Notes under the pieces: generated by a model
Told to the model about the DNA's origin: nothing
Databases searched by the model: none
What the model saw: only the letters and a program-made list of their open reading frames with translations
Source: Deltaproteobacteria bacterium
GTDB taxonomy: Bacteria > Desulfobacterota > Desulfobulbia > Desulfobulbales > Desulfocapsaceae
Length of the DNA: 33,280 nucleotides
Reading direction: 5' to 3'
NCBI GenBank assembly: GCA_002747805.1
Contig: PDQP01000019.1
Span: forward strand, 1 to 33,280
Shown here: piece after piece, positions 8,601-14,415 of the stretch
Layout: every line of letters starts with the position of its first letter
Numbering within the stretch: position 1 is the first letter of the stretch
Program-made: the position numbers and the translations under genes

Positions 8601-8733
8601 GCTGGCAGTTATTAAAGACGGCGAGATTGACCAGGCTGCAGCCGATTTGGTTGATCTGGTCCTGCCGGATTCCTTTACCCTGACAGATATGATTGAGGCC
8701 ATAAAAAATGCCGGAGGCAATAACCATGCATAA
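5605..8733 (+). CDS. Membrane sensor histidine kinase with three PAS domains and a degenerate receiver
   Basis: A 1042-residue inner-membrane sensor. In order: TM helix (~13-35), ~185-residue periplasmic region, TM helix (~222-245), a coiled coil (QALRENNQQLEQMVEDRTAK), PAS1 (~297-415, Cys-rich with CSEC at 336-339), PAS2 (~435-555), PAS3 (~560-680), and HisKA with MMSHELRTPLNS (phosphoacceptor H695). The ATPase domain follows, with the N box NIFSNAVKYN (811-820), DTGIGIP (~843) and GTGIGM (~870). The C-terminal ~130 residues resemble a receiver, but the position normally occupied by the phosphoacceptor Asp is Arg975 (ILLRCRG), so this domain should not accept phosphate. It probably signals through the HD-GYP regulator, whose start lies inside the kinase 3' end. 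The ligand is unknown. No convincing ribosome site precedes the ATG at 5605; the ATG at 5614 is an alternative. Confidence 0.92.
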   Translation: MNIMQLLPREPVLKRVYIFFAISVTGFLLVFLSYFILERNQLFFRELEYQQRTKIRMSLYFHRKINLIQKDFQCLLASSSAAELERTDKRIKNNIELAQTIIRVLDKGGWYREKIAVDGDNYGKFIQRSEFLSAPENPDHQVRQFADIQQDLVKVEGIRKKHYDSMKDGLNSGEKHNSLVHFHQHNSRLFVGLSAKSSRLYAGSLESFQDFEQVRHQRLRKSIIVFTMVLSLFFMLAGWSGIKILLDIRRLIRERAGAVQALRENNQQLEQMVEDRTAKLTQEIEERKLAEEQLSGQRDFLTRIIESLSYPFYVISVDDCSVSMSNEAARNNVLSCSECGISKTAGSCRILPHFIEEIKKTGEPVIMEHICNHGQIDERVIEIYGHPVFNRHNQMVQIIQYHIDITEKYQAKKALEKVIEEQEEQVRQRTMMVEASERRFRKLIEGIREIITIFDQTGNIIYVSPSIQQVLGYPPMNVIGKHYSRFLYQEDGGFFINAMLEAVDKEVRTIESRVVNIHGEVRILESTFQSRYEEYGIGGLLVTTRDITERKKIEAERERLYMVVEQNPSAVIITDTSSKIEYVNARFEQDSGYAREEVIGKRTSILNKGHTDPKVFRDMYKILGRGEVWTGEFVNTKRSGELYTESVIVVPIKDSSGTVVNYAAIKENITELKKARELAESANQAKSDFLSMMSHELRTPLNSVTGFSSLLLESATDQLTEKQTDYISRINIAGLHLTKMIDKILDLSKIEAGQTNMEYTSCSAFEIIEESVMITEDLGREKNISIIVDSSVKNMPDIRVDRTRFEQIMLNIFSNAVKYNVEGGTVTIKAEYADQMVTFTITDTGIGIPQDKQDQLFTPFVRLAGGKTEGTGIGMTITRQLIEEMGGSISFTSEQDQGTSFMVSFPVYETVSIIDNDIQVLQAMLIMYIDNDDSRIAEIREVFSQWRKATLLIRKTKDKALEGISLLEPDIILLRCRGLAGMDSNFLVEIVDKMPDDTLLAVIKDGEIDQAAADLVDLVLPDSFTLTDMIEAIKNAGGNNHA

Positions 8734-9799
8734 TGCGGAGGAGCTTTATAATTCAAACATCTTGATTGTGGATGACAACGTTTCCAATATCGTACTGCTG
8801 GAATCCCTGCTGGAAGATGCCGGTTATAAAAACTGCGTTTCCACCACCGATCCCAGAAAGGTGGAATCGCTTTGTGCAAACCATGATTTTGATCTGATTC
8901 TGCTGGATGTCCGTATGCCGTATTTAAGCGGCATTGAGGTTATATATCTGCTGAAGGAGCAGGTTGAGAGAGATTTTATTCCCATTTTGGTTATGACCGC
9001 CCAAACCGACCTAAAGACCAAAAGGGATGCCCTGGAAGCCGGTGCCAAGGATTTTTTGACCAAGCCGTTTGAGAATTGGGAGGTATTGCTCCGGATCAAG
9101 AATATGCTGGAGACCAAGTATTTTTACCGGCGGCAGGTGATCCGGGCTGATGTTCTGGAAAATGAGGTGAAGCGGCGTACTCTGGATCTGCGTGAGGCCC
9201 AGCTTGAGATTGTTCTCAGCCTTGGCCGGGTGAGCAAGTACCGGGACAGCGATACCGGCAATCACTTGCTCAGGATGAGTAAAATCACTGAGCTTATGGC
9301 CCGCTCGCTTGGTTTTAGCGATCATAAATGTGAGCTTTTTCTATATGCCAGCCCCATGCACGATGTGGGTAAGGTCGCCATTCCCGACGCGGTTTTATTG
9401 AAGAAGGGAGCGCTTGATGAGGACGAATGGAAAATTATGCGGAGCCATACCTGGCTTGGCGCCGAGATTCTGGGTAGTTATGATTCTGATATTATGCGGC
9501 TGGCCTCGGAAATGGCCCTTTATCACCACGAAAAATGGGACGGCACCGGTTATCCCCACGGCCTAAGTGGTGAAAACATACCCGTTTCGGCCAGAATCGT
9601 TGCTTTAAGCGATGTATTTGATGCCCTGACCTCAAAGCGTCCATATAAGGAGGCCTGGCCGGTCGAGGATGCGGTGGAATTTTTGAAAGCCCAATCCGGC
9701 AGACATTTTGACCCCGCCCTGCTGAAGATTTTTTTGGATAACCTGCCCGATGTAATAGGATTGATTACCAGAAATCCTGATGCCAAAACAAGGAAATAG
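8726..9799 (+). CDS. Response regulator with HD-GYP (cyclic-di-GMP phosphodiesterase) output
   Basis: The N-terminal receiver (~residues 10-130) has ILIVDDNVSN, the phosphoacceptor segment LILLDVRMP, the T in VMTAQT and the K in TKPF, so it looks functional. A helical linker leads to an HD-GYP domain with SDTGNHLLRM, PMHDVGKVAIPD, HTWLGAEIL and HHEKWDGTGYP, all metal and GYP residues present. The expected activity is hydrolysis of cyclic di-GMP, controlled by phosphorylation. I start at ATG 8726 rather than 8708. GGAGG lies eight bases upstream, and the resulting eight-base overlap with the kinase stop suggests translational coupling. The two genes form a kinase-regulator pair. No target genes are evident in the window. 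Confidence 0.93.
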   Translation: MHNAEELYNSNILIVDDNVSNIVLLESLLEDAGYKNCVSTTDPRKVESLCANHDFDLILLDVRMPYLSGIEVIYLLKEQVERDFIPILVMTAQTDLKTKRDALEAGAKDFLTKPFENWEVLLRIKNMLETKYFYRRQVIRADVLENEVKRRTLDLREAQLEIVLSLGRVSKYRDSDTGNHLLRMSKITELMARSLGFSDHKCELFLYASPMHDVGKVAIPDAVLLKKGALDEDEWKIMRSHTWLGAEILGSYDSDIMRLASEMALYHHEKWDGTGYPHGLSGENIPVSARIVALSDVFDALTSKRPYKEAWPVEDAVEFLKAQSGRHFDPALLKIFLDNLPDVIGLITRNPDAKTRK

Positions 9800-9936
9800 G
9801 TGGGTGCTGGATGTCGACAATACGTGCAACCTTTTTCCAGGTGAAGAATTCCAGTGGTGTCAAGCCGTTTGAAACTTTTTTGGTGTGATGTTTAATAAAA
9901 AGATATTATCGTTTCCTCCTTGGATCTTTTTGATAT

Positions 9937-10593
9937 CTAGCCGCCCGTTCCTGTAAGAGTAGCGATAATGGTTTCACCGGCCTTTACCTTCTGGCCGATT
10001 TTCACTAGAACCCTGGCGGAACAGGGAAGATACAAGTCCACCCGGGAGCCGAACCTGATCAGGCCGTATCTGCGTCCAGCCTTTACTTCATCGCCCTGCT
10101 CAAGCCAGCAGACGATTCTTCTGGCGATAAGCCCCGCCACCTGAACAAAGGCAAGTTTCTGGCCGTTTTCAGCCGTCATCACCACGCCGCAATATTCATT
10201 ATGGTCGGCGGCTTTTTCGGTATCTGCCGAGTAAAACCTGCCGGGACGGTAAATTATTTTTTCTACCTTGCCGTTTATCGGAATCCGGTTGACATGAACA
10301 TTGAAAATATTCATAAAAATAGATACCTTGATCGCCTTTTGGCCGGTAAATCCTGCATCCTCTACCTCATCAGCCACAATGATTTGGCCGTCTGCCGGGC
10401 AGATAATATTTCCATCACCTGCCGGCACAAATCTTTCCGGATCCCTGAAAAACCAGGTAATAAAAAAGGCAGCCAGTACGGCAATGGCCGTCAGGTAATA
10501 CCAGCCGATTATAGCAAAAATAACCGCCAGAAAAGCGGCGGCGGCGATGAATGGACAGCCCTCATGGGCAATGGGAATCTTTGGTTTTAACAT
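9937..10593 (-). CDS. psd: Phosphatidylserine decarboxylase proenzyme (short form)
   Basis: Converts phosphatidylserine to phosphatidylethanolamine at the inner membrane. The 218-residue protein has two N-terminal hydrophobic segments (FIAAAAFLAVIFAIIGWYYL and the following helix), FRDPERFVP and CPADGQIIVAD, FMNIFNVHVNR and QVAGLIARRIVC. The self-cleavage site is GLIRFGSRVDLYLP, where the Ser after Gly becomes the pyruvoyl group. The length and motifs fit the short PSD form rather than the ~300-residue E. coli form. Two ATG codons lie in tandem; the second (10593) has GAGG five bases upstream, against two bases for the first, so I prefer it. It follows ilvN by a few bases in the same operon. 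The organism should therefore have PE in its membranes. Confidence 0.94.
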   Translation of the reverse strand: MLKPKIPIAHEGCPFIAAAAFLAVIFAIIGWYYLTAIAVLAAFFITWFFRDPERFVPAGDGNIICPADGQIIVADEVEDAGFTGQKAIKVSIFMNIFNVHVNRIPINGKVEKIIYRPGRFYSADTEKAADHNEYCGVVMTAENGQKLAFVQVAGLIARRIVCWLEQGDEVKAGRRYGLIRFGSRVDLYLPCSARVLVKIGQKVKAGETIIATLTGTGG

Positions 10594-10601
10594 CATATCC
10601 T

Positions 10602-11087
10602 CTATTTGCTGGTGCCGCCCCTGGACATGGCGATAATGCCGGTGCGGACAATTTCCTTGATGCCGATGGGACGCAAAATATCAATCATCGCCTTGATTTT
10701 GGACGCTGAACCAGTTACTTCAACTGCATAGCTTTTGGGGCTGACATCGACAACCTTGCCCCGGAAAATATCTATCACCCTTAAAACCTCGGCTCTGGTG
10801 GCGGCCTCAGCCTTGACCCTGATCAGCACCATCTCCCGCTCGACATATTTATTTTCGCAGATGTCGGATACCTTGATGACATTGATCAGTTTATGGAGCT
10901 GCTTGGTTATCTGCTCAATAATTGCATCATCGCCTCTGGTTACGAGGGTCAGGCAGGAGACTTCCGGGTCAAGGGTCTCGGCGACACAAAGGCTTTCTAT
11001 ATTAAACCCGCGGCCACTGAACAGCCCGGTAACCCGCGAGAGTACTCCGGGCTTGTTTTGCAGAAGAACGGAAATAGTATGTTTCAT
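10602..11087 (-). CDS. ilvN: Acetolactate synthase, small regulatory subunit
   Basis: The 161-residue regulatory partner of IlvB in branched-chain amino acid synthesis. The N-terminal ACT domain is clear: ISVLLQNKPGVLSRVTGLFSGRGFNIESLCV, which in homologues binds valine for feedback inhibition. The C-terminal domain includes EMVLIRVKA and IDILRPIGIKEIVRTG. Length is normal for the IlvH/IlvN type. It begins 21 bases after the ilvB stop and is followed within ten bases by psd, so the three genes are very probably one transcript. The IlvN/IlvH choice of symbol is conventional. Confidence 0.96.
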   Translation of the reverse strand: MKHTISVLLQNKPGVLSRVTGLFSGRGFNIESLCVAETLDPEVSCLTLVTRGDDAIIEQITKQLHKLINVIKVSDICENKYVEREMVLIRVKAEAATRAEVLRVIDIFRGKVVDVSPKSYAVEVTGSASKIKAMIDILRPIGIKEIVRTGIIAMSRGGTSK

Positions 11088-11108
11088 ATTTTTGCCTGTA
11101 AACCTGAA

Positions 11109-12809
11109 TTATACCAGCAGCATTTCGGTATTTGGGCTGCCGGCCGGAACCATCGGGTAAACCCCTTCTTCCCTTGCCACCACAAAATCCATAACCACCA
11201 CATTATTGATGGTCAGAGCTTCCCGAATAACCTCTTCCACCTCATCCGGCCTGGTAGCTCTAAGACCGACCGCCCCGTAGGATTTGGCCAGTTCAACAAA
11301 GTCCGGCGTAACTTCCATGACAGTAGAGGCATAACGTTTATGGTAAAAAAGCTCCTGCCACTGCCGCACCATGCCGAGATAATTGTTGTTCAGAATGACG
11401 ATTTTTACCGGACAGTTATATTGCCTGGCTGTAGCCAGTTCCTGAATGTTCATCTGGATAGAACCGTCTCCGGCAATGTCAATAACTAGCTGATCCGGAA
11501 AGGCCATTTGGGCGCCGATGGCCGCCGGCAGGCCGAAACCCATGGTGCCAAGGCCGCCGGAAGTAACAAAGCGGCGCGGCTGGTCAAACTTGAAGAACTG
11601 GGCGGCCCACATCTGGTTCTGGCCGACCTCGGTGGTAATAATGGCCTTGCCGCCGGTTAATTCATCCAGCTTTTCCACGACAAATTGAGGCTTTATCACC
11701 TTATCACTTGGCCGGTAAGTCATGGGATGGGCCTGTTCCCAGCCCCGGATGGTATCAAACCACGGCAGATGTTTCTCCGCTTCCTTAACATTGTCGGCAT
11801 TGCCTTCTGCATCAAACCAGTCATTGACGGCGACCAGAGCCTTTTTGCAATCCGCCACAATCGGGACATCAACCCTGACATTTTTGCTGATTGAGGTTGG
11901 ATCTATGTCTATATGGATAATCTTTGCCTTGGTGGCAAAGTCTTCCAGCTTGCCGGTAACCCGATCATCAAATCTGGCTCCCACCGCAATCAGCAGGTCG
12001 CATTCGGCCACCGCCATATTGGCCGTGTAACTGCCGTGCATCCCAAGCATGCCCATGGATAATTCATCATTGCCGGGAAAGGCTCCCAGCCCCATCAAGG
12101 TCATAGTAACCGGAATATTCAGGCGGCGGGCCAGCCTGGTCAGCTCCCGGCCTGCATCCGACAAAATAACCCCGCCGCCCACATAAAGAACCGGCTTTTT
12201 TGCCTTGATAATCAGCTTGCAGGCCTTAGCAATCTGCCTGTGATGCGGCAGATAATTCGGCTGATAATTGGGCATTACTACCGCTTTTTTTTCGGGATAT
12301 TTGATCATATCCCGCACTACATCCTTGGGGAGATCAACCAGCACCGGCCCCGGCCGGCCTGATCTGGCAATATGAAAGGCTTCACGCAGAATCGGCACCA
12401 ATTCGTCCTTGTCCGCCACCAGATAATTATGCTTGGTGCATGGACGGGTAATGCCGACAATATCTACTTCCTGAAAGGCATCGTTGCCGATCAGGGGACG
12501 CGGCACCTGACCGGTCAAGACCACCAGCGGAATCGAATCAAGATAGGCGGTTGCTATGCCGGTAACACCGTTGGTGGCTCCAGGGCCTGAGGTAAGAAGG
12601 GCCACGCCGACCTGGCCGCTTACCCTGGCATAGGCATCGGCGGCATGAACCGCACCCTGCTCATGACGAACCAGCACATTTTCTATCTCCGCATTCAGCA
12701 GCTCATCATAAAGATCGATCACCGCTCCGCCCGGATAACCGAAAATGGTACCAACCCCTTCTTCCTGCAGACATTTGACGATGGCCTGGCAGCCCGTTAT
12801 TTTTCCCAT
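11109..12809 (-). CDS. ilvB: Acetolactate synthase, large catalytic subunit
   Basis: A ThDP-, FAD- and Mg-dependent enzyme that joins two pyruvates (or pyruvate and 2-oxobutyrate), the first common step to valine, leucine and isoleucine. At 566 residues it has normal length. The N-terminal ThDP half contains VLVRHEQGAVHAADAYAR (catalytic Glu), the FAD-binding middle domain contains RFDDRVTGKL, and the C-terminal ThDP/Mg site is GDGSIQMNIQELATA...NNNYLGMVRQWQELFY. ATG at 12809 is the start. It is the first gene of ilvB-ilvN-psd and has a near-consensus promoter upstream (12874-12902). The ilvI symbol would be equally acceptable. Confidence 0.97.
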   Translation of the reverse strand: MGKITGCQAIVKCLQEEGVGTIFGYPGGAVIDLYDELLNAEIENVLVRHEQGAVHAADAYARVSGQVGVALLTSGPGATNGVTGIATAYLDSIPLVVLTGQVPRPLIGNDAFQEVDIVGITRPCTKHNYLVADKDELVPILREAFHIARSGRPGPVLVDLPKDVVRDMIKYPEKKAVVMPNYQPNYLPHHRQIAKACKLIIKAKKPVLYVGGGVILSDAGRELTRLARRLNIPVTMTLMGLGAFPGNDELSMGMLGMHGSYTANMAVAECDLLIAVGARFDDRVTGKLEDFATKAKIIHIDIDPTSISKNVRVDVPIVADCKKALVAVNDWFDAEGNADNVKEAEKHLPWFDTIRGWEQAHPMTYRPSDKVIKPQFVVEKLDELTGGKAIITTEVGQNQMWAAQFFKFDQPRRFVTSGGLGTMGFGLPAAIGAQMAFPDQLVIDIAGDGSIQMNIQELATARQYNCPVKIVILNNNYLGMVRQWQELFYHKRYASTVMEVTPDFVELAKSYGAVGLRATRPDEVEEVIREALTINNVVVMDFVVAREEGVYPMVPAGSPNTEMLLV

Positions 12810-12836
12810 AAATTTAACCCTTCATCCTGAAATAAA

Positions 12837-12854
12837 TTGCCTTGATGCAGGCAA
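12837..12854 (-). promoter_or_regulatory. Hairpin in the ilvB 5' leader
   Basis: Six-base perfect arms TTGCCT / AGGCAA around a six-base loop lie in the ~58-base leader between the predicted ilvB transcription start and the ATG. No leader peptide rich in branched-chain codons and no T-box was seen, so a regulatory role is only a possibility. Confidence 0.25.
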
Positions 12855-12873
12855 ACAAAGACCTTTAACTGTC

Positions 12874-12902
12874 TGTATAAAGAAAAAGAGCCTGAATGTC
12901 AA
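12874..12902 (-). promoter_or_regulatory. Near-consensus sigma-70 promoter for ilvB-ilvN-psd
   Basis: On the minus strand, TTGACA (12897-12902) is followed after exactly 17 bases by TATACA (12874-12879). The predicted transcript start is near 12867, about 58 bases before the ilvB ATG. It lies directly behind the glutaredoxin-like gene and separates the ilv operon from the lanthipeptide export operon upstream. Confidence 0.75.
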
Positions 12903-12922
12903 TCTGCAAAGGAAGCAGGGCT

Positions 12923-13171
12923 TCAGCCAAGGCTGCCCAGAAAGGCGGCAATTTTTTTTCTGGTCAGGAAAACACCGCTGAGGCGGTTTTTGCCGCTTTT
13001 GATGGCCGGGATCATTTTTATTTCATCCTGTCTTGCTCTCTTGAAATTCGGCAGTATATCCACCTCTTCAATTTCAAGCTCTGGAAACCCGTCTGCCTTG
13101 AGCTGGTGTAAATATTTTTTGGCTAACAGGCATCTGGGGCAAAATGGGGAATAATAAAGAGTAATTTTCAT
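12923..13171 (-). CDS. Glutaredoxin/thioredoxin-fold protein
   Basis: An 82-residue protein with a thioredoxin-like beta-alpha-beta start and the redox motif SPFCPRCLLAKKYL (Cys-Pro-Arg-Cys), followed by the cis-Pro region MIPAI. The size and motif fit a small cytoplasmic glutaredoxin-like thiol oxidoreductase. The substrate is unknown. It lies 57 bases downstream of the LivK-like lipoprotein gene on the same strand, so it may be read from the export operon, but it may equally belong to the conserved flank. No separate promoter was found. Any role in the redox state of the single-Cys peptides is speculation. Confidence 0.75.
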   Translation of the reverse strand: MKITLYYSPFCPRCLLAKKYLHQLKADGFPELEIEEVDILPNFKRARQDEIKMIPAIKSGKNRLSGVFLTRKKIAAFLGSLG

Positions 13172-13228
13172 GGCTTATCCTGCATTAATGTTTTACATAT
13201 TTTTTTGTGAGACAGGCCGGTATCAAAA

Positions 13229-14389
13229 CTAATTGTCCCTATCTACCAGTTGAAACCTGCCGCCGCGGGCCATCTTGATCAGCACTTTTTTGCCGGTAAC
13301 ATCACCTTTTTCATCAAAACTGTACGGTCCGGTCAGCCCTTCCTCATAGCTTCCCATTGACCGCAGGGTATCGGCTATCTTTTGCGGGTTGGCCGATTTG
13401 GCAATTCTTATGGCATGGCAAAGCACCATGACTGCATCATATCCTTGGGCGGCGGCAATATCCGGTTCACTGCCGTAGCGTTTGATAAAGGCCCGGCTGA
13501 ACTTGTCAACCCGAAAGTATTCATCCGCATCATCAAAAACGGTGCAGGTATAGACCTTATCGGAAACATGGTCAGGAAGGGCAAGCAGTTCCGGAGCATC
13601 GAGATTATCCGTGCCGAGAATCGACAGGGTAATCCCCTGTCTTCTGATTTCGCTGATCAAATCCGCTACCGGGGGCATAATGCCTCCTCCCAGAAAAATT
13701 GCATCAAAATCATAGTTTTCCTGCCAGTACCGGATAACGGTGACAAACTGCAACGTGGTGCCGAAGGGATCATAGCTCATCCGATCCACTATCTGCAAAC
13801 CCATCTTTTCTGCTTCCGCCTCAAAAGCGGTACTGACACTGTTGCCGTAGGCATCGTCCGACCCGTAAATCAGGATTTTTTTTAACCCCTGCTGCCGGCA
13901 AAAACGGGCGGTGTGAGAGGCCAGGACTTCATCATTGGGCAGATTTCGAAAAATCATGTCAAAACCTTGTGAGGTGAGTTCTCTGCCGGTTGAAAGCGGG
14001 GAAAGCATCAAGATACCATAGTATTGATAGGTAATGGCTGCGGCGATGGAGACATAGGAGGAATTATGACCGATTACGGCAGAAATATCGGGATTTTCCG
14101 CAAAAGCTTGAGCCGCAAGGGAGCCGTAATCCACCGAATTTTGGTCATCCTTGCGGATCACCTTGACCTTTCGCCCCAAAACGCCTCCGGCAGCATTGAT
14201 TTCATCAACGGCCATCTCAATTCCCTGCCACATTTTATTTCTTTTTTCAGCCCACGAGTCTGCCGCACCAAAGACAATATCTCCCTTTGACCGTTCAATA
14301 TGCCGGGCACGTTTTTCCGCCGGAGTATCTCCCGTTTCACATCCGGCACAAACAAATAATATCAGCAGAAAAAAGTATCGTATCTTCAT
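13229..14389 (-). CDS. LivK-like extracellular ligand-binding lipoprotein
   Basis: A 386-residue type I periplasmic binding protein (Peripla_BP_6 / branched-chain amino acid receptor family). The N-terminus MKIRYFFLLILFVCAGC is a lipoprotein signal with Cys17 as the lipid-attachment residue. Family features include AVDEINAAGGVLGRKVKVI, the ligand loop AVIGHNSSYVSIAAA, and YGSDDAYG in the hinge region. No LivH/M/G/F permease or ATPase genes accompany it. It begins 26 bases after the stop of the second exporter ABC gene on the same strand, so it probably belongs to the lanthipeptide export transcript. It could be a sensor, an immunity or binding lipoprotein, or an unrelated solute receptor; the ligand cannot be predicted. 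Confidence 0.85.
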   Translation of the reverse strand: MKIRYFFLLILFVCAGCETGDTPAEKRARHIERSKGDIVFGAADSWAEKRNKMWQGIEMAVDEINAAGGVLGRKVKVIRKDDQNSVDYGSLAAQAFAENPDISAVIGHNSSYVSIAAAITYQYYGILMLSPLSTGRELTSQGFDMIFRNLPNDEVLASHTARFCRQQGLKKILIYGSDDAYGNSVSTAFEAEAEKMGLQIVDRMSYDPFGTTLQFVTVIRYWQENYDFDAIFLGGGIMPPVADLISEIRRQGITLSILGTDNLDAPELLALPDHVSDKVYTCTVFDDADEYFRVDKFSRAFIKRYGSEPDIAAAQGYDAVMVLCHAIRIAKSANPQKIADTLRSMGSYEEGLTGPYSFDEKGDVTGKKVLIKMARGGRFQLVDRDN

Positions 14390-14415
14390 TGTCGCTCCTT
14401 CCCGATATTTTCGAT

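Noticed and set aside
9800-9936. Terminator between the HD-GYP gene and psd
   Set aside because: The genes are convergent, but no stable GC-rich stem with a T-run was found in either direction.
12909-12925. GAAGC/GCTTC hairpin at the glutaredoxin gene end as a terminator
   Set aside because: The stem has only five pairs with a three-base loop, and no T-run follows on the minus strand.
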